Shown here: positions 21,650-32,744 of the stretch, piece by piece | How positions within the stretch are numbered: position 1 is the stretch's first letter | Layout of the letters: the number at the start of each line of letters is the position of its first letter | NCBI GenBank assembly: GCA_024760905.1 | Contig: CM045745.1 | Span: 12,419,782 to 12,483,781 of the forward strand | Reading direction: 5' to 3' | Source of the DNA: Plotosus lineatus | Lineage: Eukaryota; Chordata; Actinopteri; Siluriformes; Plotosidae | Length of the DNA: 64,000 nt | Position numbers and translations under genes: made by a program | The notes under the pieces: generated by a model | Databases searched by the model: none | The model's input: the letters and a program-made list of their open reading frames with translations, nothing else | Told to the model about the DNA's origin: nothing

Positions 21650-22700
21650 CCTTCTTTTCATTTCTCTCTCACAAGAAAGTCCCCCAAGGGAAGCGATTTT
21701 ATCTTCTGCACCTAATTTTAGGGTTAAAACACTATAGCTGCCAAGATCTTTTTTACTGTTATAAAAAGGAGCAATATTTTGCCTCCCTTACTTAAAAAAA
21801 AAAAAGGCCACCAAGTGAAAAAAGGCAATGACTGTAGAATTTATTTGTAGTTATTGAGGATAGCTTTTTAATTTTTAGACCAGCTTCCTTAAACTCCTCG
21901 CCACCTACTGCTCACTGTGAATTTGCATATAAAGTGTCTGATAAGCATATTTATGTGCAGCCCAGGCGACTTAGCACATTACAGTTCTAAGTATATAAAA
22001 AGAGAAGAAATGTGTGTGATGTATTGTGGATATCTTTTTAAAAAGGAAAGAATTGAAAGCATGTGGCATGGGCATAGGGGGACGAATGGAGACAAGGTGT
22101 CTGAGGGAGGGAGAGGGCGAATGCACACAGGATATCCGTCTCCACATTGTCAGGAGGATTTACGGTGCAGATGTGGAGCCATCAATCACGCGTGTGTGCG
22201 CCAAAGACAACGCTGTGTCTCGCTGCCATTTGTACGCCTGTCCACACAAATTGATCCTTAACAAGGTGCTTCTCTTCCCTTCCAAAGGTGACTAGACTCG
22301 TAACAGGCCCATGAGCACTGCTTTTGTTTACTTTAAAAATCACAGAAAAATCAAACGTGACACTTTGCAAATGGATATTTCTGGCGCACCAAGCAGAAGA
22401 AGCTCAATAATCCCAGACATTTATGCAAAATTTGTTCTTTCCAACATTTGGGGAGTCAGTTTGATTGATGAGCGTGAACCTGTACATAGTTCTGGACTTA
22501 CATATAATTTATATAAAAATAAATTTGCTGAGATTTTGGTTGTGTTTGTATTTAAGGGTGAGTGTAGAGTTCAACACTCAGGTGAGTAGTCTTCCTTCAG
22601 TAAATATGGATGATGTGCAAATCATGAGGATATTGAAACATCTCTACTGATGAATGCAGTGGGCACTTTCCATTTTGTTAGTTCACGCTTGTGATCAAAC
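20774..22700. other. Unique DNA with (CA)n at 21602-21646
   Basis: No gene. It holds a CA array (21602-21646) and blocks at 21405-21540 and 21900-22300 with conserved-element-like texture. The latter is comparatively GC-rich with frames of 114 and 89 codons but no recognisable domain. Confidence 0.45.
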
Positions 22701-22704
22701 AATA

Positions 22705-23840
22705 CGCTGATCAAACAATAATATTAAAACCACCAGTTTAGTATTGTGTTGCCAATATATATGCTACCAAAACAGCTCTGACTCACTGAGAGCTGGACTT
22801 CACTGAACATCTGGAGATGTTCTCTGGTGTGTGATACCAGAATGTTAGCTGCAGATGTTTTCATTATGTAAGTTTTAAGTCCTCCATAGATGGAACTGTT
22901 TTGTCCAGCACATCCCACAAATGCTTGGATTAAGATCCTAAAAATTCCTGATAAAGATCTGGTAAAGTCAACACCGTGAACTCTTGTCATGTTCCTCAAA
23001 TCATGAACAGTATGCAATATAGGAGGTAACATTATCCTGCTAAAAGAGACAACTGCCATTAGGGAGTAAGCTTGCCATGAATTGGGTTTCCAGCAGAACA
23101 TTGGTCAGAGTGTGCTCTGCCGGGCATAAATAGCCAATAATGGATCCATTCATTCACTAAGTCACTTAATCCACTAGGGTCGCCTCATCCAACCCTGGAT
23201 GAAGGTGGAGTACACCTTGCACCGCCTGTTAGTGCATTGCAGGACCAACACACTCAACCATTTCAACTCTCATTCACATGTAGGGGCAATTTGGAACAGC
23301 CAATGAACGTAGTTGGACTGTGGGAGGAAACAGAATCACCCAGAAGAATCCTTTACAAGCACGGAAAAAATGCAAAGTTCATGCGTAAACACCCTCACCG
23401 AGTCTGGCAATCAAACCCAAGACCTTCTTTTTGTCAGGCAGACATGCTAACCAGTATTCCACTGTGCCACATAATGACTAATTAACATGAATGAATTTTG
23501 GAGATTCAATATGTAACCAGTTCACCCGTTGTTATTCCTCAAACCACCCTTTTTTTAAGTTACTAACCACGGCACATCAGAAACTCTCCAAAAGACCTGC
23601 TATTTTGGAATTGCTCGAAATTAGTGGTCCAGCCATCACAGTCTGGATCTCAACAAAGTAATTTGGATCCTTTCCTGTTTTTTCTATTTCCGATACATCA
23701 GATTCAAGAACTGACTCTTCACTTATTACTTAGTATGGTATATTCCATCTCCTGACAGGTTCCATACTAAGACAATTAGTAAATATAAAAGTCTGTGTTA
23801 CTTTTTCAGTCAGTGGTTTTAATGTTATGGCTGATCGATG
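22705..23840 (-). mobile_element. Tc1-like transposon, decayed, split by a V-SINE
   Basis: TIRs: right end in reverse CATCGATCAGCCATAACATT, left CGCTGATCAAACAATAATAT, both then reaching AAAACCAC. TA flanks each end (22703-22704, 23841-23842). Broken transposase pieces read on the minus strand: an LF-stop-QDN relic of the Tc1 LFQQDN motif near 23030 and DLNPSICGMCW near 22910, matching the DLNPIEHLW region. About 340 bp is an inserted V-SINE, and the remaining roughly 800 bp is shorter than a complete Tc1 element, so internal sequence is also lost. Non-functional. Confidence 0.85.
23146..23475 (-). repeat. V-SINE inserted in Tc1-like element
   Basis: Tail end near 23146 (CATTCATTCACTAAGTCAC), core in reverse about 23290-23380, head (TGCTAACCAGTATTCCACTG) near 23450. 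It interrupts the Tc1 transposase remnant, so the V-SINE is the younger insertion. Confidence 0.85.
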
Positions 23841-24256
23841 TACTTGCTTCTATGGAACATTACATCTATCTCCATCAGAAAATATTTAATGTGAGCTGCT
23901 GTGGGAGGTTAAAATATGAGATGTTTAACAGAAATAACATTGATTAATCAGTTCCTGGTCCTAAAGGCATGCTACATGAGCAGTTTCTTTTCAACCGGCA
24001 AGCACTGCTCTCCATGTGGGATGAAACACGGGGTCAAAGGTGGGCTTATCAGATGGCTCACAAGCTCCCTCTTGGTATCTCTGCTAATTTGTCTTGACCA
24101 CCTCTTATGATTTTCCTTGCTTTCTCTTTCTATATAGCCTCTTTATCCAACTTTTTATCTCATTTTACCGTCTTCACTCTGTAAAATCACAGAATTTTTA
24201 CATCCGCGTTTAATATACCATGTCTCTGTGTTGCATGTCCTACGTAATATACAGTA

Positions 24257-24491
24257 CAGTGGTACCTCACCTTACGAAAGTTTAATAAAATAAAAATAAA
24301 ATACTATGTATCTATTACATGTGCTAAAATATGCTTTTTAAACACATTCTATGGACAGTCTTACTCATTACTACAGTATTAATGCAGTAAAATATAGGAG
24401 TGATTAAGAAAAACCTTTTAATTTTGTACTGTGATATTTATTAATAAAATATATAAACATTATACAGCATACTTTAAATCTATTTATCTAT

Positions 24492-24540
<49 letters not shown>

Positions 24541-24756
24541 GACATACATACAGTATGTATGTTTTCATTTTGTATGTATAATATATTACCCAGTTATGCT
24601 CTATAATCCCACTCAAGAAATAAGACTTTCTCCTGAAGAAATGACAGTTTCCTCTGAAGTGCCTGAAGGTAATTATCTGAACTGTTGTAAAGCTGTAGTA
24701 TTAAAGTCTTTTTCAATTATTATACCAGTACAGTGCCCAAGTTAATGTTTAGAATG
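24257..24756 (+). mobile_element. Tigger-like fragment, plus-strand copy
   Basis: Starts with CAGTGGTACCTCACCTTACG after TA (24255-24256), the same end type as the fragment ending at 16638. At 24617-24680 it encodes EIRLSPEEMTVSSEVPEG, matching the reading in the minus-strand copy beyond 24953, then 3' non-coding sequence to 24756. An ATCT microsatellite at 24478-24540 interrupts it. Whether left end and coding remnant belong to one element is uncertain. Confidence 0.5.
24478..24540. repeat. (ATCT)n microsatellite
   Basis: About 15 ATCT units. Confidence 0.97.
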
Positions 24757-25092
24757 TCTAGAAGCCAGGGAGCAACTCAGCCACGCCTCTCAACCGGAGC
24801 GTAGAGTGAGAGAGCACACCGTCAAGATCAAAGTCCCCCAAAACACAGATTATAACAAAAAGAACAGAAAAGAACATGAAATGTAATAAATTGGATAAAC
24901 AAAAAAACCCGAAAAACAAGCTACACCACAGTACATAAAATCACACACACAAACATTCTAAACATTAACTTAGGTACTGTACTGGAATAATGATTGAAAA
25001 AGACTTTAATATTAGAGTGCTTTCAGATGATTATTCCTCTTCAGGCACTTCAAAGGAAACTGTCGTTTCTTCAGGAGAAAGTCTTATTTCTT
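24617..25092. repeat. Large imperfect inverted repeat
   Basis: Left arm 24617-24756 and right arm 24953-25092 are reverse complements with scattered mismatches. Landmarks are GAAATAAGACTTTCTCCTGA in the left arm and its complement ending at 25090, and TTAATGTTTAGAATG next to the spacer. The spacer is about 196 bp. The arms are the 3' part of one Tigger-like family in tail-to-tail orientation. Confidence 0.88.
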
Positions 25093-25399
25093 CAGAAGAG
25101 ACATCCAACGTCATTACCTTTTCTGGCGCTTAGCCAGAGAAGATGCACAGCGTTTGAGTGGCATCATACAGCTTAACTGGTAATTAAAACACACTAAAAA
25201 AAGAGGCTTTTTTGAAAATTAATTTTCCTTTCATTGAAAACTTGTGCGTGAATAAGGAAAACGGGGCATTACATCATCTCAACCAATCAGCAGGAAGAAA
25301 GACAGTCATTGGCTGAATTTGAGTGATGTGTCAGTTGCTTGGCAGTCCGCGAATACCCAAACCGTGAGTGCAAAACCACGAATAGTCAAAAGCCTACTG
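24953..25399 (-). mobile_element. Tigger-like element with internally deleted transposase
   Basis: On the minus strand the end at 25399 reads CAGTAGGCTTTTGACTATTC with TA outside. Near 25180 a start-like frame gives MPLKRCASSLAKRQKR, a basic N-terminus of the kind seen in Tigger transposases, broken by a stop where one base appears lost. In the next frame the sequence continues VMTLDVSSEEIRLSPEETTV and ends in acidic EVPEEE and a stop, like a transposase C-terminus. The catalytic middle is absent, so this is a deletion derivative. Family assignment is from recognition only. Confidence 0.6.
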
Positions 25400-25400
25400 T

Positions 25401-25413
25401 ATGTATGTATGTT

Positions 25414-25481
<68 letters not shown>

Positions 25482-25487
25482 CTAGTA
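25401..25487. repeat. Microsatellite (GTAT)n(GT)n(AT)n
   Basis: It fills the gap between two Tigger-like ends (25399 and 25492). Confidence 0.95.
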
Positions 25488-25491
25488 TATA

Positions 25492-25886
25492 CAGGGAGTC
25501 CTTGGTTTACAATGCTGATCTGTTTTTAAGACGCGATGTAACTCGAATTTCAGTGTAAGTCAGAACATAACATAAAATATACTGAAAATTGCTGCATCTC
25601 GCGTGCCCGAAACTAGTTCGCGTTTATTTATGTAACCACGTAAGGTGTAATGATGTGTAATATTACAGTACCGAGATTGAGTGAAGGGAAGTGACGCCGT
25701 CTTCCTCGGCCCGCAACCACAACACAGCGTATTCTTCTGCCTCGCACGCCCGAAACTATTTCGCGTTTGTTTATGTAACCACGAAAGACGTAATGACGCG
25801 TAATATTATTTTTTATATTTTTATGGGGTGCGTTTGTAACCACGAAACGGTGTAAGTCGGGATTGGTGTAAACCGAGGACTCCCTG
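25492..25886. mobile_element. Tigger-like MITE, 395 bp
   Basis: TIRs CAGGGAGTCCTTGGTTTACA (left) and, in reverse, CAGGGAGTCCTCGGTTTACA (right) differ at one position and are flanked by TA. The interior carries a diverged direct repeat with a period of about 143 bp (CCCGAAACTAGTTCGCG near 25607 and CCCGAAACTATTTCGCG near 25750). No coding capacity. Confidence 0.85.
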
Positions 25887-25962
25887 TATATAATATTGTT
25901 TTAATTTCTTGTTAGTAGGTCTTTTTATGAAAGCAATTTTACATTCAAAACCATGAATACAG

Positions 25963-26308
25963 TGAGCAGTGGGGGCCTGGTGGTAAAGGTGTTGGATCAC
26001 TGATCCTGAGGTTGGGGGTTCAAGCCCCACTCTCCACAGGTTGTCACTGTCCTCCCCCAAGTGCAGATAACTGGGTTATCAAAGGCCAGCCATGTCTCTC
26101 ACTGTGTATGGTGTGAGGCTGTAAAAGAACCACTGCTGACTTTCGACAAGAGTAAGCTGCATAGCTGTCAATGTGTTCCCGTCCTGCGATGAACTGGTGA
26201 GCCGTCCAGGGTGTAGTCTGCCCTCGCCTGGAGTTGGCTGGGATGGGTGCCAGCCTCCCCGTGACCCTAATTAGGATTAAGCAGTTACAGAAAACGAATG
26301 AATGAATG
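25963..26308 (+). repeat. SINE-B, full-length, L2-type tail
   Basis: Head with B box GGGGGTTCAAGCCCC, linker, body, L2-type tail (CCTAATTAGGATTAAGCAG) and GAAT repeats. The TSD is AACCATGAATACAG at 25949-25962 and AACCGTGAATACAG at 26309-26322, so the full head-to-tail unit inserted as one piece. Confidence 0.93.
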
Positions 26309-26322
26309 AACCGTGAATACAG

Positions 26323-26833
26323 CTGAAATTCATACAGAGGTATGAGACCACAGCTTTTCACTCTTGCGAGCATAAGAAGGCATCTCTATTTAAAGAAATA
26401 TAAAACAAGCAATTCATATGCATCCCTTTGGGAGTCTATCTAATGAGCTAGTGAATTTCTGGCTTCAGTATTTTAAAGTAATATATCATGGACAGAAAGT
26501 TTCCTCTCATTACCTCCTAAAATTTAACAGCTATGAGAATAATATCATTGGCAAAGAATGAAGCTTCGATTATACACCTGGCCATTGTACTAAATACCCT
26601 AATGACTCATTCTATAAATTCTTTGTTGCAGGAATGGCCAGGAATGAGAATGTGACAGTAATTAAATGACTGTTCCTGGAAATATACAATACATCCAAGA
26701 TAACATGTACATATTTCAGAATTCAAGTACTTCAGATGTCACATACTCATGGAGAACTTTTATGTTTTACCATTTATTACATTCGAATGTTAGCATATTT
26801 CTCTTAGATGTATAATGGTTTAAACTGATATGG
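26323..26833. other. Unique DNA, conserved-element-like
   Basis: About 500 bp with no repeat or gene. The block 26395-26680 is free of repeats and simple sequence. Confidence 0.4.
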
Positions 26834-26840
26834 TATACTT

Positions 26841-27086
26841 TTCTTTCTTTCTTTCGGCTTTTTCCCTTTCTCAGGGGTCGCCACAGCGAATCATCTTATT
26901 TGCACATTTGATTTGGCATAGGTTTTTACATCAGATGCCCTTCCCATCACAACCCTTTAGCAAGGGACAGAAACACGCTGACGGCTTTTCAGCTACTCTT
27001 TACGAAAGTCAGCAATGGTTCCTTTACATGCCTCTCACCATAGACAGTGAGAGACATGGCTGGCCTTTGATAACCCAGTTAGCTGT
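26841..27086 (-). repeat. SINE-B, headless, RTE-type tail
   Basis: On the minus strand it starts near CAGCTAACTGGGTTATCAAA, follows the SINE-B body to about 26970, then the RTE 5'-end module (about 26896-26960) and the RTE 3'-end module (26841-26895, GATGATTCGCTGTGGCGACC, AGCCGAAAG), ending in GAAA repeats. A short duplication TATACTT lies at 26834-26840 and 27087-27093. Second copy with the same composite tail as 18023-18288. Confidence 0.87.
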
Positions 27087-27176
27087 TATACTTATAAATG
27101 TATAAAAATACATGAATAAGTGTGTGCTGTTTTATTGTAAATCTTCTTCTTCTTCTTGTCCTTTCAGCTTTTCCCT

Positions 27177-27647
27177 TCAGGGGTCGCCACAGTGAATCAT
27201 CTGCCTCCATCTCACCCTATCCTCTGCATCTTTTTCTCTTACACCAACTGCCTTCATGTCTTCCTTCACCACATCCATGAATCGTCTCTTTCGTCTTCCT
27301 CTAGGCCTTCTGCCTGGGAGTTCCAACCTCAGCATCCTACTACCAATATACTCACTATCCCTCCTCTGTACATGTCCAAACCATCTCAGTCTAGCCTCTC
27401 TGACTTTGTCTCCAAAACGTCTTACATGTGCTGTCCCTCTGATGTGCTCATTCCTGATTCTATCCATCCTCGTTACTCCCAAAGAGAACCTCAACATTTT
27501 CATCTCTGCTACCTCCAGTTCTGCCTCCTGTCTTTTCCCCAGGGCCACTGTTTCTAAACCATACAACATCGCTGGCCTCAACACCGTCTTGTACACTTTT
27601 CCTTTCATTTTTGCCGATACCTTCCTATCACCCATCACACCGGACAC
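27177..27647 (-). pseudogene. RTE C-terminal domain frame (copy 1)
   Basis: 156 codons, same element and phase as the RT frame but cut off by two further in-frame stops between 27648 and 27767 (a CAG-to-TAG and a TGG-to-TAG change relative to copy 4). It contains LRPAMLYGLETVALGK, RLRWFGHVQRRDSEY and GRRPRGRRKRRFMD, typical of the region after the RT domain in RTE-like LINEs. Confidence 0.88.
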
Positions 27648-27767
27648 TTTTCTCTAACCATTCCAACCAGCCTACACACGCCTCTTCACCTCTTTTCCAC
27701 ACTCTCCATTGCTCTGGATTGTTGAGCCTAAGTACTTAAAATCCTCCACCTTCCTTATCTCTGCTCC

Positions 27768-28697
27768 TTATAACCTCACCATTCCTGTTGGGTCCTTGGC
27801 ATTCATACACATGTATTCTGTCTTACTGAGGCTAACCTTCATTCCCCTCCTTTCCAAGGCATACCTCCACCTCTCTAGGTTTTCCTGCACTTGTTCTCTG
27901 CTCTCACTGCAGATCACAATGTCATCTGCAAACATCATAGTCCATGGAGATTCTTGCCTAACCTTGTCTGTCAGTCTGTCCCTCACCATAGCAAACAAGA
28001 ACGGGCTCAGAGCTGACCCGTGATGCAGTCCCACCTCCACCTTGAACTCTTCTGTCACACCGACAGCACACCTCACCACTGTCTTACATCTCTCATACAT
28101 GTCCTGCACCACTCTAACATACTTCTCTGCCACTCCAGACTTTCTCATGCAATACCACAGTTCTTCTCTCGGCACCCTGTCATATGCTTTCTCCAGATCC
28201 ACAAAGGCACAATGCAGCTCCTTCTGACCTTCTCTGTACTTCTCAATTAACATCCTCAAGGCAAACACTGCATCTGTGGTGCTCTTTCTTGGCATGAAAC
28301 CAAACTGTTGTTCACAAATGCTGACCTCTGCCCTTAGTCTTGCTTCCACTATTCTTTCCCATAACTTCATCGTATGGCTCATCAACTTTATCCCTCTGTA
28401 GTTGCCACAACTCTGCACATCTCCCTTGTTCTTAAAAATGGGCACCAGCCCACTTCTCCTCCATTCCTCTGGCATCCTCTCACTCTCTAAGACCTTGTTG
28501 AATGTTCTTGTCAGGAAATCAACTGCTTTCTCTCCTAGACACTTCCACACCTCCACCGGTATGTCATCAGGGCCAACTGCCCTTCCATTCTTCATCCTCT
28601 TCAATGCCCTCCTCACTTCACCCTTACTAATCTTTGCTACTTCCTGGTCCTCAACAGTCACCTCTTCTACTCTTTTTTTCTCTCTCATTTTCCTCAT
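27768..28697 (-). pseudogene. RTE reverse transcriptase frame (copy 1)
   Basis: A 309-residue frame continuing the endonuclease frame after the A-run frameshift. RT motifs: GPDDIP (42-47), YRGI (100-103), QFGF (131-134), motif A FVDLEKAYD with Asp167, motif B region HHGSALSP (225-232) and the catalytic FADD (256-259). It copies the element's RNA at the nicked target. The frame ends in TAA where other copies have a Gln codon (VRLQEAE), a nonsense change. Confidence 0.92.
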
Positions 28698-30174
28698 TCA
28701 TCAGCGCTTCAAAGTACTCTTTCCATCTTCCCAGCACACTTCTGTCATCAGTCAATACATTTCCCTCTCTGTCCTTAATCACTCTAACTTGCTGCACATC
28801 CTTCCCATCTCTATTTCTCTGCTGTGCCAACCTGTATAAATCATTTTCTCCCTCTTTACTTTCCAACCGAGCATACAAGTCATCATACGCCCTCTGTTTG
28901 GCCTTTGACACTGCTACCTTCGCCTTACGCTGTGCCTCCCTGTACTCCTGTTTACTCTCTTTGGTCCTCTCTATGTCCCACTTCTTCTTAGCTAACCTCT
29001 TCTTTTGTACACATTCCTGAACTTCCTCATTCCACCACCAAGTCTCTTCATCTCCTCTCCTTCCAGATGACACACCAAGTATTCTCCGACCTGTCTCCCT
29101 GATCACATTAGCTGTAGTTGTCCAGTCATCTGGAAGCACTTCCTGGCCACCCAAAGCCTGTTTCAACTCCTCTTTGAAGACAACACGACACTCCTCCTTT
29201 TTCAGCTTCCACCACTTTGTCTTCTGCTCTGCCTTTGCCTTCTTCACCTTCCTCACCATCAGCATCATCCTGCACACCACCATCCTATGTTGTCTGGCAA
29301 CACTCTCACCCGCTACTACTTTGCAGTCACTGACTTCCTTCAAATTACATCGCCTACACAAGATGTAGTCTACCTGTGTGCTCCTACCTCCGCTTTTATA
29401 AGTCACTCTATGCTCCTCTCTCTTCTGGAAGAAAGTATTCACCACATCCATTTCCATCCTTTTTGCAAAATCTACCAACATCTGTCCTTCTGCGTTCTTG
29501 TCCTGGGTACCAAACCTGCCCATCACTTCCTCGTCCCCTTTGTTTCCTGCACCAACATGTCCATTGAAATCTGTCCCAATGACGACTCTTTCATCTTTGG
29601 GGGTATTCTGCATCACTTCATCTAACTTACTCCAGAATCTCTCCTTCTCTTCTAGCTCACATCCTGCCTGTGGGGCATAAGCACTAACAACATTGAACAT
29701 CACGCCTTCAATTTCTAACTTGAGACTCATCACTCTGTTTGACACTCTTTTCACTTCTAGAACATTCCTGACAAACCCCTCCTTCAAGATGACTCCTACT
29801 CCATTTCGCTTCCCATCCACACCATGAAAAAACAGCTTAAACCCTGCTCCTAAGCTTCTAGCCTTGCTATCTTTCCACCTGGTCTCCTGAACACACAGTA
29901 TGTCCACCTTCCTCCTCTGCATCGTGTCAGCCAGCTCGCTACCTTTTCCTGTCATAGTTCCAACATTCAAAGTCCCTACTTTCAATTCTCGACTCCTGCC
30001 TTTCCTCTTCTCTCTCTGCCTACGGACACGCCTCTCGCCTCTCCTTCTTCGACGTCTTCGACCAACAGTAGTCCAATTTCCACCAATACCCTGTTGGTTA
30101 ACAGCACTGATGGCGGTCGTTGTTAACCCGGGCCTTGACCGAACCGGTATGAATTTTCTTGATATGACTCGCAT
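28651..30174 (-). pseudogene. RTE endonuclease and linker frame (copy 1)
   Basis: A 507-residue frame. Residues 39-61 are Arg-rich, likely nucleic-acid binding. An APE-like endonuclease follows: LNVGTM (69-74), QETRW with the metal-binding Glu at 97, SAYAPQ (164-169), GTDFN with Asp202 and Asn204, QVDYILC (267-273) and RQHRMV with His296. It would nick target DNA to prime reverse transcription. The frame ends near residue 505 at an A7 run (about 28680) where one A too many moves the RT domain into another frame. The start ATG is the first in frame; the native start is uncertain. Confidence 0.9.
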
Positions 30175-30314
30175 GTTTTATTTGGCATTTGTTTTACGCC
30201 GGATGCCCTTCCCGACGCAACCCTCTGCATTTATCCGGGCTTGGGATCGGCGTGAGGGAGAGACACTGGCTTGTGCCCCTCCCTCACGGCTGCATTGCTG
30301 TTTTACTGTAAATC

Positions 30315-30388
30315 CTGCTGAAATTTTTGACTTTCCCTATGGGATTAATAAAGTATCTATCCATTCATCCATCCCTCTATCCATCTAA
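30315..30388 (+). repeat. LINE-type 3' end with (ATCC)n tail
   Basis: CCCTATGGGATTAATAAAGT followed by ATCT/ATCC units resembles the 3' terminus shared by several fish retroelements. RTE copy 1 inserted next to it. A related end lies at 58842-58925. Confidence 0.5.
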
Positions 30389-30581
30389 ATAACAGGGTTT
30401 TCTGGCCAACCCCCTCTCTTTAAGATGTAAAGTAACATATTACGAGATCCACATCACAAAAAAGTTATCAGATTCCAGATCACATAACTTAGCAATGACT
30501 GCTCTGATTGAATCTGTAGAATTATATATCATATGGAACTCAAAGATACAAAGTTTGCAAGGTATATCTATGCTAACAACA

Positions 30582-30643
30582 GTGCGTTTAAATACCGGCA
30601 AAGCTTTAAGTGGTGCGTTTAAATACCGGCAAAGCTTTAAGTG
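30582..30643 (+). repeat. Perfect 31-bp tandem duplication
   Basis: Units 30582-30612 and 30613-30643 are identical (start GTGCGTTTAAATACCGGCAA, end CTTTAAGTG). The sequence does not recur elsewhere in the window. Confidence 0.95.
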
Positions 30644-31735
<1,092 letters not shown>

Positions 31736-31746
31736 TACATAGATAT

Positions 31747-32092
31747 CGGGGCAGTAGTGACCTGGTGGTAAGGTGCTGGATTACTGATCCTAAGGTTGGG
31801 AGTTAAAGCCTCTCTGTCAACGGTGTCACTTGGGGGACTTGCTGTCCCCCAAGTGCTGCTAACTGGGTTATCAAAGGTTGGCCATGTATCTCATTGTCTA
31901 TGGTGAGAGACATGTAAAAGAACCATTGCTGACTTTCATCAAGAATAGTTGCATGGTCGTCAGTTTCAGTTTTCCGTCGTGTCTCGACCCTGGGGTGGCC
32001 TGGCTAGCCGACCAGGGTGAACTCTGCACCAGCCTCCCCGTGACCATAATTAGGATTAAGTGGTTCAGAAAATGAATTAATTAATGAATACG
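31747..32092 (+). repeat. SINE-B, full-length, L2-type tail
   Basis: Head with A box GTGACCTGGTGGTAAGG, diverged B box (GGGAGTTAAAGCC), a linker with an extra CTTGGGGGACTTGCTGTCCC block, the conserved body and a shortened L2-type tail. The TSD is TACATAGATAT (31736-31746) and TACATAAATAT (32093-32103). Confidence 0.9.
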
Positions 32093-32451
32093 TACATAAA
32101 TATACACAGAAATACAGAGGAGCCAAGTTGATTGAGATACTTTAAATTACTTGAATTTTCTCTGCAATATCAATTGCCTTACAAATGGGATTATTTTCAA
32201 CAGTCCGCAGACACCTACCACAAGGCCCAATTAAACCAGAGCAGGATGCCATCGATACCTCGCCTTTGCTGGTGAATTGTACAAAAAATGTTGACTGTGG
32301 CAAGTGTCCACCCTCAGACTGACCAACAATACGCCCACTTTGATAATACATTTGATAATACATTTGATCGAAAGAGTTTTACAGGTAATCACAGGTTTCA
32401 CTCTGTAATGAGGGGTGTCTATTTAGTTTTGGTATGTCTGTCCAGGTGTGC

Positions 32452-32655
32452 CCAGTCCTGTTCCGGGTGATCTTTGTGAAGACGTTCACTCCAACCCGAG
32501 TTATGCCGACCTGATCATCCAATCATGTAATCAAGACATAAGAAATAAAAACTTAAAGTGATGATTAGATGTGTCAGATGAGCCCCATTACAGTTGGAGT
32601 TAAAATGTTTCGGAAGGTCGATCACCATTAAGAAGATTGGGCACCCCTGCTGTAC
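32452..32655. mobile_element. Palindromic MITE
   Basis: The left end GTGCCCAGTCCTGTTCCGGG and the right end in reverse (GGGTGCCCAATCTTC) are inverted copies. About 200 bp, non-coding. It belongs to the broad class of fish MITEs whose ends read GGGTGCCCAA-C-CTG. Superfamily not resolved (hAT-like is my guess). Confidence 0.6.
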
Positions 32656-32744
32656 TGTGTATTATACAAAGAGACATTTACAGAAACCAGCTAGTAGACC
32701 AACACATGAATTTAGTCAGATCTGGTATTGCCTTCCCTATCACA

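Larger units (their letters stand above)
27144..30295 (-). mobile_element. RTE-clade LINE, near full length (copy 1)
   Basis: A 3152-bp non-LTR retrotransposon on the minus strand, flanked by a 19-bp TSD, TGCTGTTTTATTGTAAATC (27125-27143) and the same with one change (30296-30314). The 5' non-coding part (about 30175-30295) is followed by an APE-type endonuclease, a reverse transcriptase and a C-terminal domain. The 3' end is GATTCACTGTGGCGACCCCT with a GAA-repeat tail. The endonuclease half is the type often auto-annotated in fish as craniofacial development protein 2-like. One frameshift and three nonsense changes inactivate it. Confidence 0.95.

Noticed and set aside
28402..30388. Long plus-strand frames (for example 28402-28839, 29900-30388)
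   Set aside because: Antisense shadows of the RTE LINE, whose minus-strand frames carry the motifs.
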